A program made the translations under genes and the position numbers. Of a DNA stretch of 64,000 nt, positions 22,701 through 31,441 are shown piece after piece (position 1 is the first letter of the stretch; the number at the start of each line of letters is the position of its first letter). The stretch spans positions 280,358,070 to 280,422,069 of the forward strand of contig NC_134397.1 of assembly GCF_050003625.1 (NCBI RefSeq). Reading direction: 5' to 3'. This DNA is from Haematobia irritans. Taxonomy: Eukaryota; Arthropoda; Insecta; Diptera; Muscidae. Under the pieces are notes generated by a model. That model made no database searches. It saw only the letters and a list, made by a program, of their open reading frames with translations, and was not told the origin of the DNA.

Positions 22701-25088
22701 TTTTCTTGTAAATGCCCTATGTTCCCAAGTGGAATGAATAAAGAAAAAAAAAAAAAAAAAAACTTTAAATCATATATATTATTTATGTTTTTCTTCTTGA
22801 TTTAATTGTAGCACGAGTCGAAGAGGAGCTTGGGGCTAACACTAATGCCAAGTTAACGAACCAAATGTTTGTTCCTGCCGCAACTTCGATCAATAATAAT
22901 AACAACAACATGAGTTGCAATAGTAACATGACCAACAACATTCTGAACCATAATGAGGGACCAGACTCACTCAATGCCACTTATATTTCTGTGGTATGTA
23001 TGAATTTCTTGTATCAAAAAAATTTTACAAAAATATATGCAAGAGAAGGCCAACTATGATAAGTTATTTATTTAAATACTTAAAATATTTGCTTGGTTTT
23101 TATGCCTTGTATGCGATATTCTTAGCTTTTTTATTTGTATTAAAATTGCTATGATTTGTTGTTTTGTCTTTTTTATTTTTTTTTGCATTTTTATTTGACG
23201 TACAATGTGCTTTGCCATCCGTGTCCACGTTTGTGTACGTGTGGCTTTGTCTACGCAATTGTTTTTTAATCGTAACTCGAAAAGGGGGGCGATAAGTTGA
23301 CTTTGAGCATAACGGAACAGAAACCGACAACTGCTGTTAACTCTGGTAATAATTTGTCCTCTTTAACTGGCACGAGCACAAATTCCAATAACAATGACTA
23401 CAATGCGTCCACTACCACTACACTCTCATCTCCATTTGTATCAGATTTTAATATGAATACCAGCACTCATCCCGTGTCTACATCTCCACCAAATTCTTTA
23501 ACCATCATGAACACCATTCCACCTCTCCCATCATCGAGCACAATCAATAATAACAACAACATCTGCAGTACTGATACAGTCACGAGCACAGTAACAAACA
23601 GTAGTCTTTCCTATTCATCTGGTAGTGGATCTAAGCCAAATGTTGTGAAGACATCCGTTCCTTCGTCATCTACTGCTTCGTCTTCGTCCAATACCAATGG
23701 TGAGAATAAGCCCACAACGCCTACCTTGACATCGACTACTGCGGAAATGTTAATAAACGAGATTTTCATTAATAATATAATCAATAATAATGCAAAAGGC
23801 AATACAGAGATGAACAACACCGATAAGAAACCCAACGGCACAAACGAAGTAGATTCCGCTAGACCACTTAATGCTCCCACTCCATCGGTAGGGACCCTTC
23901 TGTTTTCCACTTTGAGCGAACAAGAACGCCAGCAGAAACAACGTGATGCCATACATAAGCAAAACTCCATGTACGCAATGCAATCTAACGAAAGCGCAGA
24001 TAGTATCCCAGATAAAAAGGTTTGTTTCATTGTCATTCTCATTCCTTGCAATTTTGTTTAACTACATGCTGCTTATTTTGTTTGTATGTTTTGTTTGGTT
24101 TTAATATTTAAAACGCTCATTTTATTTTAGTATTTTTCATTGTGCATATGCCATTTTTATTGTGTAATCGAGTGTCACTTTGCAATTTTTAAAAGGCCCC
24201 TCATTAGTATAAAAAAAGAATTCGCAGCAAAACGGGTCCGAAATTATTTGATAAACTTCATCAGAATGATTTTTGATCGGCGTTCACAACAGCTTGGTTA
24301 TTGAAGTTTAGAAATCTGCACCAATATATGTGTGGTTTTAAAAAGACATATTTTAAGAAATATATTCCCGACTTTCAAATTGTTAAAAATTCAGGTTCTT
24401 CGACGAAATTTTTTTTTGATCCCGAATATGACACTATTAATATACTCTGAGGGGTAAAAAATCTTTTAAGTGTTGCATATTAGCCGGTAAAATAATCATT
24501 GAAATAAAATGTAATATTTTAAACATTGAGAAGCATTCAAGTGAGATGGAAAGCGGTTGCGTTCGTTTAATTGATACTATACATGTTTGTGATTAATTTT
24601 TGTTAAATAAATAAACAATTTGCTGAACCAATTAAATTTTTAATTGAATATTGTTAAAATTCAATTAGAATTTTAATTTTTTGATATTTTTGCTGTGTAA
24701 TAAATTTACATAAACATATAAACAACAATAACAAAAACTTTACAAACAAACAATAACCAATATCAGTACAAAATTCACAATCTAACCACTGCACAACAGA
24801 CGAAACCTAATTAATTATGATTATTTTAAGATATACTTTGTTGATGAAAATGTTTGTTGAATGCAAGCATAAATAATAATTTTAAACAATAATATACTAC
24901 TACTATTATTATTATTATTAATTTGTTTTGAACTTTTATTATAGCCTTATACGCAAAACCGCAGTCTCCACAACCAACACAACGACGCAATGGTTTCTCC
25001 TTGGCTGGTTTCCTCAGAAGTCGTCTCGGCACCTAAGGGCAAAGAACCGGCCATCATAAGAAAATCTGTTATTACAACACAGTTGTAA
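13708..25088 (+). CDS. yrt: Yurt, FERM-domain protein (EPB41L5 family), 11 coding exons
   Basis: I read join(13708..13908, 19466..19613, 19674..19850, 19908..20116, 20179..21005, 21065..21208, 21470..21589, 21690..21838, 22812..22993, 23285..24019, 24945..25088): 3036 nt, about 1011 aa. All junctions are GT-AG and in phase; the 23285 acceptor could instead be 23297. The FERM domain spans about residues 50-333: F1 across exons 1-3 ([17 protein letters not shown], then DYFGLQF and [12 protein letters not shown]), F2 with [15 protein letters not shown]3 with [30 protein letters not shown] and [13 protein letters not shown]. The FERM-adjacent region follows ([22 protein letters not shown], about 345-385). 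The tail is long, low-complexity and N/S/T-rich, ending KSVITTQL. These blocks match the EPB41L5/Yurt subfamily, which acts at the lateral membrane of epithelia and restrains Crumbs through its FERM domain. Intron 1 (5.6 kb) and intron 8 carry retrotransposon inserts. The tail exons diverge most from known relatives and are the least certain. Confidence 0.92.
14367..14940. repeat. AT-rich palindromic MITE, copy in yurt intron 1
   Basis: Starts near ACACACAAACATTTTTT and ends near TTTTTTTCTGTGC. The body is built of inverted TTAATTTTTTAATTGA blocks and includes TCAATCACGAAA and GATAGTATCAATCAC, which recur in the copies at 15057 and 17254. Very high A+T and dense internal palindromes make it a cruciform-forming non-autonomous element. 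Limits are set by comparison with the other copies. Confidence 0.6.
15057..15408. repeat. AT-rich palindromic MITE, second intron-1 copy
   Basis: The left end ACACAGAAAAAAATTTCAC is mirrored at the right by AAATTTTTTTGTGTGTA. The interior shares long stretches with 17254-17566, including TTGATTCAACAAATTTTTTA and GTGATTGAAGACATTTCAAT. The preceding GCATTGGCGTAGCT resembles the terminus of the hAT-like element at 52964, so this copy may sit in an older element's end. Confidence 0.7.
15500..17130 (-). pseudogene. 5'-truncated non-LTR retrotransposon, copy 1, split by a mariner
   Basis: On the minus strand a frame from about 17080 across the mariner into 15838 encodes the C-terminal tail of a non-LTR reverse transcriptase ([17 protein letters not shown], then, past the insertion, [11 protein letters not shown] and [19 protein letters not shown]). 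The 3' end at about 15510 is a TTTA-type simple repeat followed by a conserved AATACAAAGCC and AGAGGCCTA. The same tail layout occurs in copy 2 at 17155. Only the last 130 or so codons remain, as expected of a copy cut short during reverse transcription. The clade cannot be named from the tail alone. Confidence 0.7.
16072..17004 (-). mobile_element. Mariner-like element of the DD41D (rosa-type) group, inactive
   Basis: Ends AAGGGTGATT (16072) and AATCACCCTT (17004), flanked on both sides by TA, give a 933-bp element with short TIRs and the Tc1/mariner target duplication. The minus strand encodes transposase pieces: [10 protein letters not shown] with the first Asp (about 16790), then, after a one-base frameshift near 16635, [15 protein letters not shown] with the second Asp. 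The spacing to the third catalytic position is 41 residues, as in DD41D elements, but that position reads PLAFF where PLDFF is expected, so the catalytic Asp is Ala. The N-terminal helix-turn-helix region is mostly deleted. It lies inside non-LTR copy 1, whose frame resumes on both sides. Confidence 0.8.
17155..18140 (-). pseudogene. 5'-truncated non-LTR retrotransposon, copy 2
   Basis: Read on the minus strand, 18130-17985 encodes [17 protein letters not shown] and [21 protein letters not shown] stop and frameshift follow, and the frame resumes through [16 protein letters not shown] to [12 protein letters not shown] at 17717. This is the end of a non-LTR reverse transcriptase of the same family as copy 1. 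The 3' terminus near 17155 again has a TTTATT repeat, then AATACTAAGCC and AAGGCC. A palindromic MITE (17254-17566) was inserted into its 3' UTR. Confidence 0.7.
17254..17566. repeat. AT-rich palindromic MITE inside retrotransposon copy 2
   Basis: The left end ACACACAAATATTCACGAAAA and right end AAAAAAAATTGTGTGTA form the same short TIR as at 15057. The interior carries three near-tandem TCAATTAATTTTTTAATTGG blocks. It interrupts the 3' UTR of the truncated retrotransposon, so the MITE family moved after that copy landed. Confidence 0.7.
18141..19465. other. Distal part of yurt intron 1
   Basis: Apart from A-rich runs (for example 18618-18634) and the splice acceptor TTATTTCAG at 19457-19465, I see no gene, TIR or repeat shared with the rest of the window. 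Confidence 0.5.
21297..21322 (+). repeat. Poly(A) run of about 26 bases in yurt intron 6
   Basis: An uninterrupted A tract follows ATGAATTTTAC in the intron between exons 6 and 7. No retrotransposon coding sequence or duplication is recognisable in front of it, so it is listed as a simple repeat. Confidence 0.8.
22402..22760 (+). pseudogene. 3' fragment of an endonuclease-RT retrotransposon in yurt intron 8
   Basis: A 111-codon frame ends in the motif [10 protein letters not shown], then [20 protein letters not shown], the conserved C-terminal tail of RTE/CR1-like reverse transcriptases of insects. The stop at 22735-22737 overlaps AATAAAG and is followed by a poly(A) run to 22760, so the fragment is in sense orientation and 5'-truncated. 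It shares its strand with yurt, so its polyadenylation signal lies inside the host transcript. Confidence 0.75.
24560..24700. repeat. Relic of the AT-rich palindromic MITE family in yurt intron 10
   Basis: TTAATTGATACTATACATG, AACCAATTAAATTTTTAATTG and a terminal TTTTTGCTGTGTAA correspond to the ends and core of the MITEs at 14367-17566. It is shorter and more degenerate, with approximate limits. Confidence 0.4.
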
Positions 25089-25559
25089 ACCGAATTTAGT
25101 TTTAAATGCATAATTTTTTATACATTATAGTATGTTTATTTATATTGGTCTCTTATATGTCCACGATCTATTTATTCTATTTACAAAAGAGGTCTGCTAT
25201 TATATATGGATCAGATGCTTCCCTTGAATGAAAGCAACCACAAAAGACAATGGAAAATCAATTGCAACATAACTTTGAAAAAGTTATTTAGACTATAAGT
25301 GCCTTAAATGCAGCTATTAATATACAATGATCTACTTATTATGCTAAGTACTTAATTAACGATTCTATATACAAATCAAATTAACCTTAAAAGACTTGAA
25401 AGAAGATTAAACATTTGTGTACGTTTAAATTGTCCCCCAGGACCCACCACATCCATCATTGGATAAGGCATTTATTTTTGAGCGTATATGTATTTGTTTG
25501 TTTAATCATAAACAGCATTCCACATTTTGAATGTATGTCGATTCCTTCCATTAAAATAC

Positions 25560-25565
25560 AATAAA
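25560..25565 (+). terminator. yrt: Candidate yurt polyadenylation signal (AATAAA)
   Basis: The first canonical AATAAA in the + orientation that I noticed after the yurt stop (25086-25088) lies about 470 bp downstream, followed by a T/GT-rich stretch (TCTGTCAATGTGTGTATG). This is a plausible 3' end, not a proven one. Confidence 0.45.
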
Positions 25566-25599
25566 TATTGTCACTATTACTAAGTAGTTAATACTTCTG

Positions 25600-26050
25600 T
25601 CAATGTGTGTATGTTCTTACACAAATATGTTATGTATTTTTATATAAATGTATACTTATATACATTTGTTTTATCCAAAAAAAAAAAAAACAAAAACTTC
25701 TTGTATCTTAAAGTATTATTATACAGCAAAGCAATAATAACAAAAACAATAAATGCAAATCAATTTATAAAGAATTGTAATTCTAAACAAGAATATTTTA
25801 AATCCCAATACAACAACAACGACATTTTATATAGATGCAACATAAACTTAGTATACCCCCATATATTTAAATATACAAAAGAAATAACAAATATATATTC
25901 TATATTTAAATAAATATGTTCATTTACAATAACGAAAATGGATTTATATATCTTAACCATCATATATCCTTGCTAGGTAACGTACATCTATAGCTTTTGA
26001 GTTAAGATACAGTAAGGGACAAAATTGTTCTATAATTTCGTGTTCTATAA
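25600..26050. other. AT-rich spacer after yurt
   Basis: An A run (25677-25690) and biased AT-rich frames with no domain; nothing recognisable as a gene. Confidence 0.5.
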
Positions 26051-26051
26051 C

Positions 26052-26262
26052 TAAGTTCGAGTTTAGCCGCTAATATTCACTAAAGTGAAAACTAAATGAG
26101 TAAAAAATGTCATAAAATCATACATATTTGTTGCATATTTCATTATAACTTGATGGGGAATAGCCCAAAGCAAATTTGCACACAGTTTGCATTCCTTAAA
26201 ATGGATTATTAAAGAAAAGTAATCGTGAAAAAATACGATTTTAGCGGCTAAACTCGAACTTA
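26052..26262. repeat. 211-bp MITE with perfect 22-bp terminal inverted repeats
   Basis: The left end TAAGTTCGAGTTTAGCCGCT (26052 onward, 22 bp) is exactly reverse-complemented at 26241-26262. The interior is AT-rich with no frame. A degenerate copy of the end and of the inner TTAAAGAAAA segment occurs inside the tRNA-like-bearing element at 54935-55010, and again, inverted, at about 59690-59765. Confidence 0.8.
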
Positions 26263-26274
26263 AAAAGTGGTGCT

Positions 26275-27000
26275 TTGGCCGGAGTGGTCGCTATGAGCAG
26301 TGATGATGAGGAGAAGGTTGGGCCTTCGAACTTACTTATTGTTTGTCATATTGACAATGTGAAAGGAAAAAAACAAAAATTATCAAAGAACATGGTAAAT
26401 AGTGGCGTTTGTCAAGATGGTGGCGTATATGTTGGGGGCAATGGTGCTGTAAATGGAGTCAAAAAAGTGAGACGAGGCGATAATGCTGAGCTACAAGGAA
26501 ATAAGAAAAGCAGAATCAACGACAATGAGGTTAGGTACATCTCGGATTTCTCAGGTGAGATCAATGTTTTAGTAGATACGTCTGAAGTGGAAAATATTAA
26601 AAATAATAAGGGTTGTTCCTGATGTTTTTCATCCTACTGAGACAATAAAAATTGGTTTTGCAGGTGATAGCCATCAAGAGTGGTTTATTTTTGAAAAAAC
26701 AGTCCTGAAAGTGGACACTTTCTATCCGGCGGTTAGACAGTGTCACAATTGTGGAAGATTGGGTCACACGAAACAAGGTTGTAGATCCTGGAAAAGGTGT
26801 ATTAAATGTGGAAAAGACGAAGGTCAATGTAATGGTCACTGTGATGTTAATATTTGTATTTTGTGTAAGAATAATGGTCATTCTCCTAAACAAAAATATG
26901 TATGTCCTGTGTGTGCAAAAGAAATTCAGACAAACAAAATAATGACAAAAAAGAAGATGTCAAAATGGGAGGTTCTCAAAATGTATAAAATGGGACTCGT
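26275..27000 (+). pseudogene. ORF1 (gag-like, CCHC zinc knuckles) of an I-like retrotransposon, frameshifted
   Basis: The first frame (26275-26622) starts MAGVVAMSSDDEEKVG and stops. The next frame continues through VDTFYPAVRQ into three cysteine/histidine knuckles: CHNCGRLGHTKQGC, CIKCGKDEGQCNGHC and CILCKNNGHSPKQKYVC (26747-26915). This arrangement is that of ORF1 proteins of I/Jockey-group retrotransposons, which bind the element's RNA. A frameshift near 26620 and replacement of the 3' part by another repeat from about 27004 make it non-functional. The RNase H fragment at 28006 may come from the same class of element, but continuity is not shown. Confidence 0.7.
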
Positions 27001-27003
27001 TTT

Positions 27004-27392
27004 TTCATATTTGTATGTTTGCCGAAAAAATACAATATCCATTCTAGAAAAATCGATAATTTTTGAAAATATTCGAGGGCAAATATTTCAGACAAGCGTA
27101 AGTAGTATGCATTACAAATTATAAAAAATTATAAACTTTTTTATTTGGAAAAATATCACAAAGTTTTTTAATTAACATTGAAAACACTGAATTCGGATCA
27201 CACCTTAAGAAGTGATGCAAATTCAATGCAACGGCTGTTGAAATGGTGGACATCTGTCGTTTGACAAGTTTGTATTACATTGATCGCCTCTTCGCCAAAT
27301 TTGCACCACTTCCGGACCCAAAGAGAACATTTTCACTACTTTTGTGTAAATTTAGGAACTTGAATCATAAGTTCAACCACAGCTTTATTTCA
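27004..27392 (+). repeat. Repeat A, copy 1 (partner within 53775-56035)
   Basis: From AGAAAAATCGATAATTTTTG through CACTGAATTCGGATCACACC to GACCCAAAGAGAACATTTTC the segment matches 53800-54105 closely. The final TTCAACCACAGCTTTATTTC matches 56007-56026, beyond an insertion present only in copy 2. It has no coding potential and its class is unknown. Confidence 0.8.
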
Positions 27393-27397
27393 TAACA

Positions 27398-28005
27398 GGT
27401 TGGCTGATAAGTCCCCGGTCTGACACATAGATGCATATTATTTTTATATAGTACCAACCTTCAAAATTTGACGTCTGTAAGTCAATTAGTTTGTGAGATA
27501 GATTGTCTTTTGTGAAGCAACTTTTGATATTGTGAAAAAATGGAAAAAAGGTATTTCGTGTTTTGATAAAATACTGTTTTCTGAAGGGGAAAAATAAGGT
27601 GGAAGCAAAAACTTGGCTTGATAATGAATATCCAGATATGTGGAATAATTGTTATCGATTATCTTGAGAAGGGACCAAACCATCAACAGTGACTATTATA
27701 TGGCGTTATTGGAGCGTTTGAAGGTCGAAATCGCGGCAAAACGGCCCCATATGAAGAAGAAAAAAGTGTTGTTCCACCAAGACAACGCACCGTGCCACAA
27801 GTCATTGAGAACGGTGGCAAAAATTCATGAATTGGGCTTCGAATTGCTTCCCCACCCACCGTATTCTCCAGATCTGGCCCCAACGACTTTTTCTTGTTCT
27901 CAGACCTCAAAAGAATGCTCGCAGGGAAAAAAATTGGCTGCAATGAAGAGGTGATCGCCGTAACTGAGGCCTTGCGCATGATTTGCGCCGTCATATAGGG
28001 CGAGG
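27398..28005 (+). pseudogene. Internally deleted DD34D mariner transposon
   Basis: The left TIR begins GGTTGGCTGATAAGTCCCCG at 27398. A start ATG at about 27540 is followed after a frameshift by VLIKYCFLKGKNKVEAKTWL, the N-terminal domain of a mariner transposase. The middle third, including the first catalytic Asp, is deleted. The frame resumes at IIVIDYLEKG and continues through SDYYMALLERLKVEIAAK and LFHQDNAPCHKS (second Asp) to YSPDLAP. A one-base loss there shifts the frame; in the shifted frame the third Asp lies 34 residues after the second, the DD34D signature. The right TIR is absent: the element stops where the RNase H fragment at 28006 begins. Confidence 0.8.
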
Positions 28006-28780
28006 TTGCCCACAGCCAAGGAATTAATCAAAATACAATCTACCAATTGCAGTTTTTATGATACAATATCAGACAATCCGAAAGTGAAATCTTATAGTAT
28101 AGTTATAGTAAGGTATACTATGATTCCCAAAAACATTTTTGATAATATCAAACATGTTTCTAACTCCATATTTTCATCTATAATTTCAGTAAGGTTCAAC
28201 TTATTATCTGGGAGTAAAAAGGATACGCCAATTGAAGTGTTAAGAGCAATATGCAATAAAGAAATTGCCGACTATAAAGCTGATGGATACGATATATATG
28301 CCACGGATGCTTCAGTGGGAATCACCTGGACTGGCTGTGGTGTCCTTAATGTGAACTGTGACCAAAAATTCCACTTTAGACTCGATACCACCACGTCTTC
28401 TACTTTTGGAGAACTGTGGGTCTTAGTCAAGGCCTTGGAAGTTGCTATAGAGGATGAGTCTGATTAATGTGTCTTTTTCACAGATAGTCTTGCAAGTGCA
28501 AAGACAAACAACTATATCGTTGCCTTTTTTCATGAGAAACTGGAACTTTCCAATATCAGAAAATGTCAGTTATTATGGATTCGGGGTCACAGTGGTATTA
28601 AAATTAGTGGGGAGGCGTATGATATAGCCAGGCTATCCAGATATGTGCAATAACAAAGGTGAAACCTTTTTTAAATTATGCCCAAATGTTTTACAAAACC
28701 CCTTGTTTGGCAATATGTTAACTGATCCCAAAAAAGCCAAAATTTTAAATCGCTTGTTCACTGGACATATTTTATTTGAA
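28006..28780 (+). pseudogene. RNase H domain fragment of an I-like retrotransposon
   Basis: The frame encodes YDIYATDASVGITWTGCG and FRLDTTTSSTFGELWVLVKA, the first half of a retrotransposon RNase H domain. An in-frame TAA at about 28465 is followed by FFTDSLASAKTNN and LLWIRGHSGIKISGEAYDIA, the second half with its terminal His/Asp region. Further stops follow. It is clearly decayed. A related fragment lies at 60334-61101. Confidence 0.65.
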
Positions 28781-29011
28781 AAAGTGTGATCTTTTTTTCG
28801 TATGTGCTCTTTTTATAAGCTGAATGTGCTCTTTTTGCCTCTTCAAAATCTGGCATCCGTAATTGGTTCTGGAGAATCAATGGCTGACATCGTTCTATAA
28901 AAGATCTACATACGACTTCAAGAATAGATGTAGTTCTTGTTTGTGGCTACATCGCTCGTTTTTTAACCTGGTTTTTGATGTGAAGGACGTCGCCATTTAA
29001 TACAAACACCA

Positions 29012-29583
29012 AAAAAACAAGTAAGGAAAGTCTAAAGTCGGGCGGAGCCGACTATATTATACCCTCCACCCCTTTGTAGATTTTTTCGATACCACATCAA
29101 ATTCGTCCAATATTCTCCTTTTGCAAAATTCCAAGCAAATTAGGGTTAATCTTTTGCTTCTAGGCCTATAAGTCCTTATCGGGCGAAAGATATCTATGGG
29201 AGCTATATTTAAATCTGAACCGATTTCAATCACATTTTGCACACTTGACTATACGACCAAGGGTAAAACTTTGGATTCTGGGTGCATATAAGTGCATATA
29301 GGGCGAACGATATATATGGGAGCTATATGTAAATCTGAACCAATTTCTTCTAAAATCAATAGGGTTCTATTGTGACCCAAAACAGAAACTTGTGCCAAAT
29401 TTGAACTGCGACCTAGACATTGATCACAAAAATGTGTTCACAGACAGACGGACGGACAGACACCCATCTTGAGCGTTATTGCCAAAGACACCATGTGTCT
29501 ATCTCGTCTCTTTCTGGGTGTTGCAAACATATGCACTAACTTATAATACCCTGTTCCATAGTGTGGCGCAGGGTATAAAAAGA
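29012..29583. repeat. Modular hairpin repeat (G element), copy 1
   Basis: Begins AACAAGTAAGGAAAGTCTAA with a GTCGGGCGGAGCCGAC hairpin and CTATATTATACCCTCCACCC, and ends ATAATACCCTGTTCCATAGT followed by GGCGCAGGGTATAAAAA. Inside, imperfect modules of roughly 100-200 bp repeat GGGAGCTATATNTAAATCTG and GGGCGAAAGATAT. Copies start at 48605 and 63444. It is a non-coding, high-copy muscoid-type repeat whose transposon class I cannot assign. Confidence 0.75.
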
Positions 29584-29741
29584 TAGAATTACTTTGAAAT
29601 GTTCAAAAACATATGTTTTTTCTACATTCTATTTTGTGCCGCTAACTTAATTTTGTCATTTCATTTTGTTATGCTTCGGTTTTTGCTATTGGCAATGCTA
29701 GAGAAATTGCATCAAATTTCGTCGAATGCCGTAATCCAAAC

Positions 29742-30049
29742 TATTGCGGTCATTCGGGATCGACTTTTATAAATCACAGGATTCGGGATTTCAAAATATA
29801 GAATCCCGTGTTTTTTTAGGGATTCCGAAAATTTCTGGATTCTTTAAATATGTTAAATAATAGTTTAATTCAATTTTATTAACAGAAGAACATAAGAGCA
29901 AATCAGAACGCAACTTCAAATTGCTTTTATACTTAGCGAACAAGTAATGCTAAAACACCACAAATTAACAAATTGGAATTAGTTTTTCGGGATCCCTAAA
30001 AATCCCGGGATTCAAAATAAAAACTCCCGGGATTCGGGTGACAGCCCTA
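29742..30049. repeat. hAT-type MITE with 8-bp target duplication
   Basis: The right end TGACAGCCCTA and the left end TATTGCGGTCA are diverged inverted repeats of the type TAGGGCTGTCA. They are flanked by ATCCAAAC (29734-29741) and ATCCAAAT (30050-30057), an 8-bp target duplication with one change, diagnostic of hAT transposition. Subterminal CCCGGGATT and AATCCCG motifs recur. A longer relative lies at 35175-37020. Confidence 0.75.
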
Positions 30050-30211
30050 ATCCAAATTTTTAATCGTATCGACAATTTTTTCGAATTTAATATCGAATGC
30101 CGTGATTAGCCTCAACCGTCGAACGGAACGGACGTGTTTTTTAATAGCGGATAAAATCATCGTAATAAGTACCTACTACGAATTTCAAGTGTGGTGGGAT
30201 ATTAGGCCACC

Positions 30212-31441
30212 ATGCAGAGAAATTCAAAGACATCCACTGGGTTGCTAACTTCAGGGCCCAGTGGACGAGTATCGACTGGAGTTATAGATTTGGGCAATGA
30301 CCAAGAGTTAGGCCCAATTAGTCGACCTGTAGACGGGTCGACAGGTGGCGACAATTTGACAAGTCGGACCTTTTCCAAGGTAACGGCATCAAAAGGAGGT
30401 AATCCCTCACGAAAGAGATTCAAAGAACGCAGAAATGCTTTGTTTATCCTAAAGAAATTAGGATCAGTCGACCCAAGCACGTTGTCGGCTAAACAAAGCG
30501 ATTCCTTAAAATGGGCTCAAGGAATTCTTGAGGCTGGAAAAAGGGAACGATCACCGGATGAGCTGCCATCCTCCAAAAGGGATCAACGATCGTTTGCCTC
30601 AGTTGCTAAAGACAGCCTTGTGATGGCTATCATTAATAAAGGAGCATTGGACGGTATGGTTCCAAAGCAAAAATGGGGGGAAATTGAGAATGCTTTGTCT
30701 GGCGTCTACTCACAGGTGCTGGAAAAGTTTCCCGGCCCAGATCCTCGACACCAAGAGGCTGGTTGGTATCAAGGACGATTTAAGCTAGTCGCATTTGAGG
30801 ACCAGAGGTCTATAGAATGTTTTAAAGCTGCTCTGATACTAATTGGTGAAGTTTGGGAAGGAGCTGCTCTAGAGTTAGTCGAGAAGAAAGACATACCGGC
30901 TAGACCAAGAGCACATGCGTGGATACCTGCAAACCCTCCTGACCCTGAATCTATTTTAAATAGACTGAAACAATGCAATCCATATCTTCCAACAGCTGAT
31001 TGGAAGGTTGGCCGTTTGGATGAAGTGGATGGGCCAAGACGGCATGCAGTGTTTATATTGAACACTCAGTCTTTGCCACATCTAGCAAAGTCCCAGGGCC
31101 GTGTATGTTATGGCTTTCATTATATCCAAATGAAGGTGTATAAAAACGATCAGCTAAAGGATTCAGAAATGGACAAGCCTCTGTCTGAATCAGAAGTAAG
31201 CGGATCCTCTTGCGAAGTCGAGGAGGATACCAAGACATTTGAAGACATGGATAGATACCGTATGCGTGAGGAGGCTTCTACTGCCTCAGAACTCACCAAA
31301 GTTGAACCTATGGTTATTGCGAGAGTCACCGATATCTCTGAAGAGGACATTCTTGATGACTCGATTGAAGCGGCTGATGTGACGGTTGTTGAAAATCTCG
31401 ATGGTCCTACGGATCCTCCAGATAAATCTTCATCATTGTAA
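30212..31441 (+). CDS. LOA retrotransposon ORF1 protein (DUF4780-like)
   Basis: This is a 409-codon intact frame from an ATG in CCACCATGC context. The N-terminus is S/T/G-rich with a basic patch (SRKRFKERRNALFILKK) and the short motif PSSKRDQRSFASVAKD. Residues of about 135-320 form the conserved globular part (LVMAIINKGALDGMVP, EAGWYQGRFKLVAFED, IPARPRAHAWIP, CNPYLPTADWKVGRL), which I recognise as the DUF4780-type domain of insect LOA-group ORF1 proteins. The C-terminus is acidic. No zinc knuckles are present, unlike I/Jockey ORF1. The protein is expected to coat element RNA in the ribonucleoprotein. Its last 41 bases overlap the start of ORF2 in another frame, suggesting translational coupling or reinitiation. 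Confidence 0.85.
   Translation: MQRNSKTSTGLLTSGPSGRVSTGVIDLGNDQELGPISRPVDGSTGGDNLTSRTFSKVTASKGGNPSRKRFKERRNALFILKKLGSVDPSTLSAKQSDSLKWAQGILEAGKRERSPDELPSSKRDQRSFASVAKDSLVMAIINKGALDGMVPKQKWGEIENALSGVYSQVLEKFPGPDPRHQEAGWYQGRFKLVAFEDQRSIECFKAALILIGEVWEGAALELVEKKDIPARPRAHAWIPANPPDPESILNRLKQCNPYLPTADWKVGRLDEVDGPRRHAVFILNTQSLPHLAKSQGRVCYGFHYIQMKVYKNDQLKDSEMDKPLSESEVSGSSCEVEEDTKTFEDMDRYRMREEASTASELTKVEPMVIARVTDISEEDILDDSIEAADVTVVENLDGPTDPPDKSSSL

Noticed and set aside
23611..24051. Minus-strand frame of 146 codons opposite yurt exon 10
   Set aside because: It is antisense to the low-complexity N/S/T-rich tail exon; hydrophobic repeats result from reading Asn/Thr codons in reverse.
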